Made by a program: the position numbers and the translations under genes
Assembly: GCA_963823755.1 (NCBI GenBank)
Contig: CAWGMP010000026.1
Coordinates: 13,859 to 77,858, forward strand
Reading direction: 5' to 3'
DNA length: 64,000 nucleotides
From: GCA-003244245 sp963823755
GTDB taxonomy: Bacteria; Actinomycetota; Actinomycetes; Mycobacteriales; Pseudonocardiaceae
Notes under the pieces: model-generated
Seen by the model: only the letters and a program-made list of their open reading frames with translations
The model's database searches: none
What the model was told of the DNA's origin: nothing
Shown here: one piece after another, positions 46,018 to 54,753 of the stretch
How the letters are laid out: each line of letters opens with the position of its first letter
Position numbering within the stretch: the stretch's first letter is position 1

Positions 46018-46964
46018 TGGTTGTCCTCTCATGTCCCGAGGTGTGAGTTGGGCATGAGGCGGCACCCGTACGTTTAGTCATCGCCTCATTACAGAACGCT
46101 TGCGCAACCTGCGTTCCGAGGTCCCCGATGAACGAACATGGAGAACACCTGGAACGGGCTCGCCTTCCAATGATCCTTCGCGGGGTGCGCCACAGTGGGT
46201 TGATCTTGATAGCTCGATCGAAGACATACCTCCGATCGCGATCCGGGACAAAGCAGCACTTTTCATAATAATTTTAGCTCAATCGAGCCAACTAGGCTAC
46301 CCGTACGGGTGATAGTTTCACCTACATGTTACCGTGAGTGGATTTACTTTATTGCCGCAATCTTCGCGTCAACTGCCGGATCCCTCATGTTCACTTTGGG
46401 AGGCAACGTCCCTTGATGACATTAGGTGCGCACGGGAGGTGACGGCTGCAGCTCGGTATGAAGTGGTCTCGGTGGTAATCTGCGCACGTACCGTTGCCGC
46501 GCAAGCCGGAGGAAACTAGCTCGGCGTGGCGGCTGGCCAGCACAACGTTCACCAAATCGGCGTTAGCGGTCTTGAGCGGGTCCCGGTCGCGGTGACAACG
46601 GACCTGCGCAGCAGCTCGCCGGTCTGGGAGGCTGATATTTCACGCTGTTACCAATTGTGGTAGTGAGCGCATGCGACTTCCGTCAGTCGGCTGGATCGTG
46701 TCTCATGAGAGGTTTTGCGGGGTAGGCGATACCAGGATCGAAGCGTGACCTCTCCGGTGTGAGCTGATCGGCCATGCGTTCGCGTGCCTGAGGCGTCGTT
46801 ATGTGCCACTGAGCGCTGGCTACCTGCCCCCGTGTGGATCGACCCGTGACGGCGCGTCACGTCACACCGCTTCCCCTGACGGCTCGCTGATGATGATCAC
46901 CTGCGAACAGCGGTCGCGCTGAGTTATCGTCGATGGAAAGGCCGCGACGTGCGGCCGAGGCCGG
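46018..46964. other. Left end of the accessory region; no intact gene
   Basis: This 947-base stretch is mixed in composition, with AT-rich parts near 46240-46330 unlike the flanking core. It holds a 12-base palindrome ACCCGTACGGGT at 46299-46310, whose half ACCCGTACG recurs at 46064-46072 just upstream of the small membrane gene. It also holds the tRNA-Val-like att remnant. Around 46530-46640 the minus strand reads RDPLKTANADLVNVVLASRH, which looks like a coding fragment of unknown family. Confidence 0.5.
46723..46762. mobile_element. Eroded tRNA-Val 3'-end copy (candidate attL)
   Basis: These 40 bases align to the 3' 41 bases of tRNA-Val(CAC) at 54211-54251 with 35 identities and one gap, in the same orientation. 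The intact integrase lies against the tRNA copy. The interval between the two copies, about 7.5 kb, has the structure of a tRNA-integrated element whose left site has diverged. Confidence 0.65.
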
Positions 46965-47084
46965 TCACATGTTGCGGATCCGCAGATAGCGGCGGATATC
47001 TGGGATCGTGAACACTACGAGAGCGATCAAGATAACGACGATGATCGCTGCCAGGACTGTTGCGATGTAGCCAACGATGTACAT
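46965..47084 (-). CDS. 39-residue membrane micropeptide, DUF6893-like
   Basis: A short frame with the start MYIVGYIATVLAAIIVVILI preceded by GAGGACAT. One helix fills residues 2-25, and the C-terminus is IPDIRRYLRIRNM. The helix plus P-D-x-x-R-Y-x-x-I-R-x-M pattern is that of a family of tiny actinobacterial membrane proteins (DUF6893, by recollection). Function unknown. It lies inside the accessory region. Confidence 0.72.
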   Translation of the reverse strand: MYIVGYIATVLAAIIVVILIALVVFTIPDIRRYLRIRNM

Positions 47085-48430
47085 ATGTCCTCATCTGTTT
47101 TTAGCGGTTCAGCACCCCGACAACGTCGAGGCGACCACCCGCGGCGGGCGGTAGATTGGGTTTGGTAGGGTCAAGGTGGCATAGGTGGTGGTGTCTGATA
47201 GTTCTGGACAGGGTTGGTGACCAGGCCGCTGCGGTGATCAGGTAAAGGCGGGTGTAGTCGGTGAGGCTGGCAGATGACTTTGTCTCGCGGCCCCAACCGT
47301 GAATGCGGCACCGTCGGCGATGTTCAGCTCGAGGGCTCTCCTTAGCACGACCCTGCCTCGACGGCCACCGCACACCGCGGGATCGACCTTACGATACAGA
47401 GAAAATACTCTAGCCGAGAGTGTGAACAACTCTGCCGGCCTCGGCCGATCCCCAAGGAAGCTCACCACGGCCACAGCCCTCCCCCCGTCGTGGTCCACGC
47501 TGTCACCCACAAGAAAACCTCAGTGCCATCGTGGTCCACGGTGGCCGTCGACCACTTAGCTGCCGTCCAGGGCAACATCACCGCCAGTGTAGCCCTTGTG
47601 CACGCAAACTGCACGTCAAACCTGGTCAGGGCCGATTCGTACGGGGACCTGCGGCTGGGTTCGACTTCACCGCCATCACCCATGTCGGCTGGTGGCTGGT
47701 CGTCAAGGGACAAAGCGGGCCCGGCGACCGCCGGGCCGCCTCCCAAGTCGCCATCGATTTGGTCAACCGCCAAGAGTTGTTCAGCGCCGACCGTGTTCCG
47801 GAGGGCTTGCGACCGGGGGGAGGTGCCGCCTCCTCGATCGTCGCCGGGATGCCCTGCGACGATCGAGGAGGCGGCACCCGTCTCGCGGACTTGCCCGAGA
47901 ACCAGAAGCCAACGACGGCATGGCTCATCGGGCTGAGGTGAAACCCCATTGGTCTTTGATCGTTACTCCGACCACTTGATGTATTCTGCGGGCTTGGCCT
48001 TCACTTCGTGATAGTGATAACCGGTGAAGAGGTTACCCTTCCACTGGAATGTTTCATCAGATTCAGCGGCGGATGGTGAGCTAAATAGCGGCTCCGCTCG
48101 ATCTGCTCGGCCACGGATGGGTGGCGGGCACTCTCCGGCGTGTCCATTCAGGGGTTGAGCTGCTGTGCCAGGGTGTTGGGGTGTGGGTAACTGGGGTTTG
48201 TCTTTGAGAGCGGTGTGGATGGCGTCGATGGCGCGGACGCCGTTGTTGCGGGGGCTGATGAGGTAGGAGCGGACGGCGTAACCCTGAAGCATGCATAGGC
48301 CCGCCATGGCGGTTTGGGACCGAGATCCGATCGGGGCGTATCGGGCGTATCACACCAGCCGCGCATTGGGGGTGCGCGCCGTGACCGCGTGCGGAGACTC
48401 GGGCACCGGTACCGTGCTCATCGGTGTCCC
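47085..48430. other. Decayed accessory sequence
   Basis: No intact gene is supported in these 1.3 kb. Coding-like fragments in shifted plus-strand frames include NITASVALVHANCTSNLV near 47570-47625 and ITHVGWWLVVKGQSGPGDRR near 47675-47735. A minus-strand frame of 114 codons (47963-48307) includes VRSYLISPRNNGVRAIDAIH and ends HYHEVKAKPAEYIKWSE. None could be assigned. A 23-bp perfect inverted repeat is listed separately. Confidence 0.45.
47822..47878. repeat. Perfect 23-bp inverted repeat with 11-base loop
   Basis: Arms 47822-47844 (starting ggtgccgcctcctcgatcgt) and 47856-47878 are perfect reverse complements. The loop is cgggatgccct. No T run follows. It shares only the core CTCCTCGA with the palindrome at 45241-45298, so a common origin is not established. 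Confidence 0.88.
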
Positions 48431-48532
48431 TGTAGATCATGTTGGCCGGGGTCTCGTCACCGCAGAAGATCCTCCTCAGCCCGCAGCGCGGTTTTCATTG
48501 CCTCATCGAATCCGACCGCATCCAGGCGCTGA

Positions 48533-49376
48533 GTGGGTGGCCCGCTACCGGAGCGGCACTGCACGTCGGGTGCGAAAAGCGATGCGGGGGATGCGCACAC
48601 TCTGGCCATATGGTGCGCATGGATGCCCATCAGCTTCGCGCGGTGGCCGGGGACACCCCGTTGGTGGAGAGTCAAAGTGCTCGCTCGAACGCATCAGAGT
48701 CTGATCTGGGATCGGCAGCGAAAGCTGCTGCGGTTGCGCGCTGCATTGCGGGAGTTTTTCTTCGCCGCGCTGGCGACATTTCCCGATCTGACGGCGGTGG
48801 ATGCGGTGGAGCTGCTGGCCGCCGCGTCAGATCCGGCCATGGCGCCCGGTTTGTCTCGGGCCCGGATCGCTGGTGCGCTCACGCGGGCCTGGCGCCGTGA
48901 CGTGGCGGCCACGGTCGCGGTGATCAGTACCTTCAACGCCCAGATCGCCATCCTGTCGGGGCAGGTGGAGACCCATTTTGGCCGACACCCGGACGCTGAG
49001 ATCATCTGGCCCAGCCCGGACTCGGACAGATCCTTGGCACCCGGGTGCTGGCATAGCGATCGGGCACGGAAGAACGATGCCGGCACCACCACCCCCAATC
49101 ACCCGTACGTCTGAAGAGGAGAACCGTGCTCGCCCGCCACGTCCGCAACCACCGCCTCGGCGACGCGCTCCACCAACAGGCCTTCTGTGCGCTCAACGCC
49201 TCCCCGGTGCTCGGGCCTACTACGACCAGCCCAGGGCCCGCGGCGAGCGCCACCACGCCGCACTGCGCCAGCTGGGCAACCGGCTAGTCGGCATCCTGCA
49301 CGGTTGCCTGAAAACCCGCACCCGCTACGACGAGACCTGCCCGATCTTCCAAGTAGGGATGCAAGGTGGTCCGTGA
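48533..49376 (+). pseudogene. IS110-family transposase remnant with several frameshifts
   Basis: Successive frames carry pieces of one IS110 transposase: SGAKSDAGDAHTLA (DEDD-type catalytic region), MDAHQLRAVAGDTPLVE, VKVLARTHQSLIWDRQRKLL, AALATFPDLTAVDAVELLAA, LSGQVETHFGRHPDAEIIW, VLARHVRNHRLGDALHQQAF and the C-terminal PGARAYYDQPRARGERHHAA with LGNRLVGILHGCLKTRTRYDE. At least three frame changes and internal losses separate them, so no functional product is possible. The upstream AYRAYHTS near 48340 may belong to the N-terminal part. Confidence 0.85.
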
Positions 49377-49384
49377 TCGTCAAG

Positions 49385-49662
49385 TAACAGTGCAACCCGC
49401 AGGAGCTGAATAGGTCCTACGTCATCCACCGCATGATCATCGATCAGGCAGCCGCAGGACGCGGCGTCGGCGTGTTCATGCTCAAACATGCGGAGCCCTT
49501 GGCCCGGCGGGACGTCCACACCATGCTTATCTTGACGCCTGGACGTCGAACCCCGCTCTACACACCTACTACGAATCCCAAGGGTTCCGACAAGTCAGAA
49601 CCGTAGCGCCACAACACACTTGGCGCCGATTATTCGAACAATCGACGTCTGGCCCAGAGTGA
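49385..49662 (+). pseudogene. GNAT acetyltransferase fragment, frameshifted
   Basis: One frame reads YVIHRMIIDQAAAGRGVGVF then MLKHAEPLARRD, the acetyl-CoA-binding region with its (R/Q)xxGxG loop. After about 49530 the next frame continues LDAWTSNPALHTYYESQGFR and ends RRLFEQSTSGPE at a TGA. The N-terminal half of the GNAT fold is absent. It follows the IS110 remnant and is dead. Confidence 0.8.
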
Positions 49663-49683
49663 TCATACCTCATTGTTGATCGA

Positions 49684-50391
49684 TCATTGCCGGCCTTCTA
49701 CAACAGCGACTTGAAAAGCTCGCCATTCATCAGGACAATACGCAGTTCCTATTGTGTAGCACGGCCAAAATTCCCATACTCCTTTCTTGGCAACCAGAAT
49801 AGAATCAGAAATGACGAGCGTGTCACCAGGCGCAAGCGTCTTATTGTAGTTCTCTTCTCCAAAATCACTATGTCCTCTTGATGGATCGCGAGCACCCACA
49901 AATGTAGGTCCTAGCGTGACCGGTTGTTTCCCGTCATTCTGGAGTGTGAACTTGACTGTAATGTAATCATTGACTTGCGGGGGTTTATGCTGACCAATAG
50001 CCTGTAACCCTGAGACTCTAATCTTGTCGGGTGATACAGCCATACTGTCATCCGTGTAAATAGTTGACCCTCCCAGAACATTAGAAGGCGGCACGCCTGA
50101 CGTATTCGCCGTGTTTGCCTCTTCGCTCCTAGGTGGATAATAGGGACTGATCGGGAACAATATAAGCGCCGCCCCCAAGACCAGGACGACCAGTCCAGAC
50201 GGTACGCTAATTTTTAATCCCGCACGCTCAACGGCTGTGATGACACCCGGTTTAACTAGAAGGATCCCACCGAAGATAATCAAGGCGGAACCGACAATTT
50301 CTAAGAATATGAGCAAGGTCGGCACTCCCTTTCTGCAGTTCCGGCTCTCGCGGAGTTTCTCGTGCAGGCGCCGCAGCTGGTTGTCGCCCAC
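49684..50391 (-). CDS. Two-helix membrane protein with extracytoplasmic beta domain
   Basis: A 235-residue protein with noticeably lower GC than its surroundings, suggesting transfer. The N-terminus GDNQLRRLHEKLRESRN is basic. Two helices follow (LLIFLEIVGSALIIFGGILL and SGLVVLVLGAALILFPISP), then a polar outer domain with YITVKFTLQNDGKQPVTLGP and LAPGDTLVISDSILVAKKGV, an immunoglobulin-like beta sandwich pattern. The GTG start is the first in frame; a GTG 66 bases later (VPTLLIF) has AAAGGGA directly upstream. No known family was recognised. Confidence 0.6.
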   Translation of the reverse strand: MGDNQLRRLHEKLRESRNCRKGVPTLLIFLEIVGSALIIFGGILLVKPGVITAVERAGLKISVPSGLVVLVLGAALILFPISPYYPPRSEEANTANTSGVPPSNVLGGSTIYTDDSMAVSPDKIRVSGLQAIGQHKPPQVNDYITVKFTLQNDGKQPVTLGPTFVGARDPSRGHSDFGEENYNKTLAPGDTLVISDSILVAKKGVWEFWPCYTIGTAYCPDEWRAFQVAVVEGRQ

Positions 50392-51253
50392 GCCTTAGTC
50401 CGGCGCGAGGGCAACTGTAGCATCGCCGTCCCCGAATGGGGGGACATCGGCGCCGTGATTGGGCACGGAGGCTCGGACGAAGGGTGGTCGATTCCACACA
50501 CCGCTACCAGACGTTCGAGCACTGGGGTGTGGCGCCGCCACGGAGCGTACTTCGACCTGCCACAAACAGGGTGAGTCCTGGTCACCGGGGGTGCTTGGAT
50601 GCGCGGCACCGAGCCGGACATAGTTCGATCTCAACCAGCTCGACACCCGTAACGCCCAACGCAAGTACATGACCGTCGCGGCTACCCGCAAGGTCAACCT
50701 CATCGCATGACGGAGAGCAGTGGAAACACGCTCAAGCATGCGCCCGAGGGCCTCGCAAGCCATGACGCAAGCAATCTTCGATGTGATTAGGTGCGTGTCC
50801 GTGGCCACCTGTCCGACAACTGGGACACGCATAGAGCGCGACTACCCGTGAACAGCCGGACACGATAGGACAGCGCCGGACACCACGAAGGTCGGCGATC
50901 CTGGGTCACTAGTCAATGGCGCGATCAGGGCCGACCTGAACACTGGCCGCCAACCGAGAACCGAGGAGTCGATGCGCGAAATCCTGCACGAGTTGTGCAC
51001 GACAGATCCGACCGCACTGGATGTCACCGACCCAGATGAACATCACACCGCGGTGGCCCGGACAATCATCGCGGCTGGCCCACCTGCACTATGGAGACAT
51101 GCGACAAGCCGATCAAGGAAAATGGGCCAAGCCGATCTAGTTTACACATGCCGTCGTCAGCACGCCGGTCACGGTCTAGATCCCGCCGACCGGAGCTCTC
51201 GACCGCAACCAGCCGATGCGCGCGTTCGGGCATGGGGTGAAGCCCGACCCCGG
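50392..51253. other. Accessory gap; short repeats, no gene supported
   Basis: CCGGACAC occurs twice, at about 50854-50861 and 50877-50884, with related GTGTCCG and CTGTCCGA elements just before. A frame from 50972 starts MREILHELCTTDPTALDVTD, then degenerates. A shifted continuation, HLHYGDMRQADQGKWAKPI, ends in a stop near 51140. This could be another decayed gene. Nothing could be assigned. Confidence 0.4.
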
Positions 51254-51460
51254 CTAGGAGTTCATCCAGAACCACGTCATCTGTGGATCCTCAGGATTTC
51301 CGTTTCCCCGGCCGTCGTCTGCTCGCCGCATGTCGATCGAGGTTGTATCTATACGGCTTCGCAAGGTTCGTCGACTGGGCAAAGAGGCGTACACGAACAG
51401 CGCGATGCCCAGGACCAGCAGGAACAACAGCATAATCCTGAGTGTCCTTTTTGCGAACAT
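51254..51460 (-). CDS. Small single-helix membrane protein
   Basis: A 68-residue frame from the ATG at 51460 (MFAKRTLRIMLLFLLVLGI). An ATG at 51433 (MLLFLLVLGIALFVYASLPS) would give 59 residues, with AAAGGA 11 bases upstream. A single helix is followed by an Arg-rich tail (RRTLRSRID) and a polar end. The helix and the LP-x-RR pattern resemble the 39-residue protein at 46965-47084 loosely. Family unknown. Confidence 0.45.
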   Translation of the reverse strand: MFAKRTLRIMLLFLLVLGIALFVYASLPSRRTLRSRIDTTSIDMRRADDGRGNGNPEDPQMTWFWMNS

Positions 51461-51653
51461 GCGTGTCAAGAGTGCGAGTCCCAGCTTGCAAGGCTGTGCC
51501 CGATGGGCCGTCAGGGGCCCCGATCTGTGGTCAGACCGGGTCACAAGGCGCCTCGATATTGCCTGGGCCTCTCGGGAGTTTTGGAGGGCGGTCCATTCCG
51601 GCCAGGTGGTGCAGGCAAACCAGGCCCGTCGTCGACACGTAGTTGCACACTCC

Positions 51654-52050
51654 TCACCCACCGCAGTCCGCGAGGTGGCGGCGGGCTCCTGTCAGGCTTA
51701 CCTGATGGTCGACCAGGAAGATCAGGGGAAGCTCGGGCCAGCAGTTCTCGTCCTGACGGGCCAGCCGCAGGGTGACCAGCAGGCGGTCGGGGCGGTCGGC
51801 CGCGGCCTGGTGTGGGGTCAGGGCGGACTCGGCGTGGAGCGCCCGAATGCGGTGTCGCAGAACGCGGCGTAGTCGCGGGTGTGCAACAAGAACTCATTCG
51901 ACATGTCGTCGACCGCAGTGAAGGGCATTGACAGCCGCGCCCTGGAGTGGCGGGCGAGGATGCGGAACCATTGGCGGGTCGCGGCCTCGATGAGCGCAGT
52001 GCTCTCGGTCCCGAGGTCCGGGTGTTTGAGTCGGAGTCCTGGGGAAAGTC
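51654..52050 (-). pseudogene. Decayed gene with at least two frameshifts, family uncertain
   Basis: From an upstream stop, one frame reads KHPDLGTESTALIEAATRQW, FRILARHSRARLSMPFTAVD and NEFLLHTRDYAAFCDTAFGR. The next frame gives LTPHQAAADRPDRLLVTLRL with ARQDENCW. A third ends FLVDHQVSLTGARRHLADCG at a TGA. Together they make a continuous, protein-like sequence but with no start codon. FLLHTRDYAAFC recalls a Gly-rich-domain hypothetical family in actinobacteria, which is tentative. Confidence 0.5.
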
Positions 52051-52311
52051 ATAGGCGTCGGCGTCGGCTACCCGCCGCGCGGCGCGGCGAGCTCCGAGGC
52101 CTAGTGGGTGGTGCTGTGGTTCGCTGAGCGGGCCACGGTTGCTGTACTTCGCTGCTGTACGGCTATGGACCGCCGCTGGTGGAGGCTTGCCGCGCGCCGT
52201 CTACGGGGACCAGGCAAGGCACAGAACCCTGGTGTCATGCTGGACGAAGGGAAGCACTGGGTCAGAACGCGTAGCTTCGGGCGGACGGTGGCCCGTCATC
52301 AGTCGCGGTCT

Positions 52312-52548
52312 CTACGCGGCGACGGCGACGGTGATCGCTTGGGGGACGACCTTCTCCTCAGGGACGGGCTCGCCCGAGTCGTGCAGGTCGTCAAGGTAGA
52401 GGCGGATCGCCTCCTCAGCGTTCTGGATGCACTCGACCACGGTTTCCCCTTCGGTAACGCACCCAGGCAGGGCGGGCACCGTGACGGTGTAGCCGCCGCC
52501 GTCGGGGTCGGGGTCGAGCAGGATCGTGTAGGTCGCCATCCCGCTCAT
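52312..52548 (-). CDS. hicB: HicB-family antitoxin
   Basis: This is the antitoxin half of a type II HicAB pair. MATYTILLDPDPDGGGYTVT and VPALPGCVTEGETVVECIQN with AEEAIRLYLDDLHDSGEPVP are the standard HicB core. The in-frame starts are the ATG at 52548, overlapping the expected hicA stop as TAATG, and an ATG at 52539. There is no added DNA-binding domain at the C-terminus, so repression of its own operon is uncertain. The toxin gene next to it is damaged. Confidence 0.88.
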   Translation of the reverse strand: MSGMATYTILLDPDPDGGGYTVTVPALPGCVTEGETVVECIQNAEEAIRLYLDDLHDSGEPVPEEKVVPQAITVAVAA

Positions 52549-52765
52549 TACAACAGACCCGGAAGCTCATCCCAGCGATCTCTGCGGACTTGAGGATGGC
52601 CGCATGCGTCTTCGGCTTGAGAATCCGGCCGGCGCGGACCGGGACCACGACTCGTGCTCCGGCCCGCTGGAGGTGAACCAGGATCACGGGGGAACCGGAT
52701 TGACGGCTCGTGGTCCACCCCGCGCGGAGCAGATCAGCGCAGGTGATGCGGGGCGCTAGGAGCAT
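52548..52765 (-). pseudogene. hicA: HicA-family toxin, probably frameshifted and lacking the catalytic His
   Basis: MLLAPRITCADLLRAGW begins a HicA-like dsRBD fold that continues SGSPVILVHLQRAGARVVVP and RAGRILKPKTHAAILKSAEI. The GSH motif that supplies the catalytic His of HicA reads GSP here. After AEIAG the present frame runs on over hicB. One more base in the run CCC (52571-52573) would instead give DELPGLL and a TAA overlapping the hicB ATG, the usual arrangement. So the toxin appears inactive by two independent signs. Confidence 0.75.
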
Positions 52766-52943
52766 GTGGGCGCACGGTACTGAACTGCTGGGGTGTCCCG
52801 CCGCCCGGACCGGGCCGAGTGTGGCAACTGCGAGGCGGGACGCGCGGGGGGCCGGTCACGGACGGTATGCGCGCGGTCGACGGCATCGCACCCTGCGGCG
52901 TGGTCGCCCCGGTCCGCGTGACTGATCCCAAAGGGAGCCTGAC

Positions 52944-54137
52944 ATGTCATTCGTATCGCGCACTCCGGAGGGCAACTACCGAGCAAATTGGCGGGAGCCC
53001 TCCGGGCAGCAGAAAGTCAAGACCTTCCGCACCAAGACCGAGGCCAAGCGATTCCTCGCCGAGATCGACGGCAGCCTCTCACGCGGCCTGTATGTCGATC
53101 CGTGCGCCGGCCGGCTGCTGTTCGCCACCCACGCTCAACAGTGGCTGGACAGCCGCAACGACGAGCTGACCACCAAAGCCCGCGACGCGTCGATCATGCA
53201 TACCCACGTACTGCCACAGTGGGGCACATGGCCGCTTTCGAAGATCGATCACCTGTCAGTGCAGAAATGGATCACCGAACTGGGCACCCGCCGAGCACCG
53301 GCCACCGTCGCCGAAGCCCACCGCCTCACCTCAGCGGTACTCCGGTCCGCAGTGCGCAACCGGCTGATCGCGTTCAACCCCTGCGAAGGCATCCGGCTGG
53401 CCCGGCGGCGTCGGCAGGACACCGCCGACCAGGTCATCAGCCGAGAAGAACTACGCAGCAAGCTACTGCCCATAGCACCCGACAGCTACCGAGCGATCAT
53501 CGCCACCGCTGCCGGTGCCGGACTGCGCTGGGGTGAAGTCGCGGGCCTGCGGCTTGACGCACTGGATCTCAAGCGTGCCCGCCTCTCGGTGATCCGCACC
53601 ATAGTCGAGATCGGCGGGCACACCTCGTTCAAGCCCTACCCCAAAAGCAGCGCCAGCCGACGCACGCTACCGCTGCCGGGCTGGCTGGTACCGATCATCC
53701 GCGAGCACCCTGACCGGTATCCAGGCCCACCCGAAGCACCGATCTACGCCAACACAGTCGGCAAACCGCTACGCCGGACCCTGTTCCGCTCGCGAGTCTG
53801 GCGGCCTGTATTGGTGCGAGCAGGAATGCTCGGCAGCCTCACCGTCATCAACGACGCTATCCACGCCAGCTGGACCAACAACACTGGAGCAACACCAACC
53901 AAGGAATCCGTGACCGAGCGAGAAGCGATAATGCACATCGCCAAATCGTGCGCCGGCGGTCTACGTTTTCATGATCTCAGGCACTCATATGCCACCTGGC
54001 TCGTCGATGACGGCGTACCGGTGAACATGGTCCAGCGCGTGATGGGCCACGAACGGTCCTCCACCACGCTGGACCTCTACACCCGGCGCACCGACGATCA
54101 CGACCGCATCCTGCGGGCACTCGATGACGTCTGCTGA
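52944..54137 (+). CDS. int: Tyrosine-type site-specific integrase
   Basis: This 397-residue integrase looks intact. The N-terminal Arm-type domain (MSFVSRTPEGNYRANWREPS, KTKTEAKRFLAEI-like) is followed by the SAM-like core-binding domain and the catalytic domain. The catalytic residues are Arg in AGLRWGEVAGL, H343 and R346 in FHDLRHSYATWL, H369 in MGHE and the nucleophile Y379 in LDLYTRR. It ends 73 bases from the 3' end of tRNA-Val(CAC), the expected position for an element that integrates there. No excisionase was recognised beside it. Confidence 0.95.
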   Translation: MSFVSRTPEGNYRANWREPSGQQKVKTFRTKTEAKRFLAEIDGSLSRGLYVDPCAGRLLFATHAQQWLDSRNDELTTKARDASIMHTHVLPQWGTWPLSKIDHLSVQKWITELGTRRAPATVAEAHRLTSAVLRSAVRNRLIAFNPCEGIRLARRRRQDTADQVISREELRSKLLPIAPDSYRAIIATAAGAGLRWGEVAGLRLDALDLKRARLSVIRTIVEIGGHTSFKPYPKSSASRRTLPLPGWLVPIIREHPDRYPGPPEAPIYANTVGKPLRRTLFRSRVWRPVLVRAGMLGSLTVINDAIHASWTNNTGATPTKESVTEREAIMHIAKSCAGGLRFHDLRHSYATWLVDDGVPVNMVQRVMGHERSSTTLDLYTRRTDDHDRILRALDDVC

Positions 54138-54210
54138 CGATCGGCCGGATCACTCGCGCAAAGATCGACCGAGAACCTTCGATACAGCCTCTGAACTGGG
54201 ATGATAGGGG

Positions 54211-54282
54211 TGGGCGATACTGGGATCGAACCAGTGACCTCTTCGGTGTGAACGAAGCGCTCTCCCGCTGAGCTAATCGCCC
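54211..54282 (-). tRNA. tRNA-Val(CAC)
   Basis: The acceptor stem GGGCGAT pairs with ATCGCCC. D-arm AGCTCAGCGGGAGAGC, anticodon stem CTTCG/CGAAG with loop TTCACAC (anticodon CAC), and T-arm CTGGTTCGATCCCAG are all present. The discriminator is A and CCA is not encoded. Its 3' end abuts the integrase and is the likely attachment site. Confidence 0.95.
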
Positions 54283-54316
54283 CTTGCTTGCCGCGGCAGG
54301 GGATCACCATACAGGA

Positions 54317-54637
54317 TCAGGCTAGCGGCGATCGGACCCAATCCCACCGCAGACCGGCCCACCCCGCGACCAGGCCGAAGACGTTCACCAACCACAGCGT
54401 GACCAGGACGATGGCCCCGGTGAGAGCGATCACTGTCAGCCGAACGAGCAGCGGTTGCTCGCGTACCCACTCGGTCCAGGCGTTATAGCGGCTGCGAGCC
54501 CATCGGAGTACACGCTGAGCCCACCGGAACTCGGTTCCTAGGATCGCAAGACCGGCGAACAGGATCAGCCATCCCGGACCGGGATAGGGAATGGTGACGA
54601 TGCCCGCGACGAGCACCGCTGTACCCACCACACCCAC
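54317..54637 (-). CDS. TIGR02611-family membrane protein
   Basis: The frame contains the family signature IPYPGPGWLILFAGLAILGT, then EFRWAQRVLRWARSRY and two closing helices (LTVIALTGAIVLVTLWLV). Coding-like sequence in the same frame continues upstream to about 54753 (RWYARVRQLIRNRPGLDLAY), as expected for family N-termini, but contains no ATG, GTG or TTG. The GTG at 54637 would therefore truncate the first helix. Either a CTG start is used or the start region has an error. Function unknown. It follows the anti-sigma gene. Confidence 0.8.
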   Translation of the reverse strand: MGVVGTAVLVAGIVTIPYPGPGWLILFAGLAILGTEFRWAQRVLRWARSRYNAWTEWVREQPLLVRLTVIALTGAIVLVTLWLVNVFGLVAGWAGLRWDWVRSPLA

Positions 54638-54753
54638 CAGGACCCGGTAAGCAAGATCGAGACCTGGCCGGTTGCGGATGAGCTGCCGGACCCGGGCGTA
54701 CCACCGTGGCCTGACGAGGTTCTCGGATCGCTGGGCGAACCTCTCCTCTCCCG

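Noticed and set aside
46299..46310. ACCCGTACGGGT palindrome as an operator
   Set aside because: Only one full site and short half-sites; 8-9-mers like ACCCGTACG also occur elsewhere in the window (for example near 49100), so chance is plausible.
46648..46860. 70-codon minus-strand frame over the att remnant
   Set aside because: It reads through tRNA-derived sequence and has no recognisable product.
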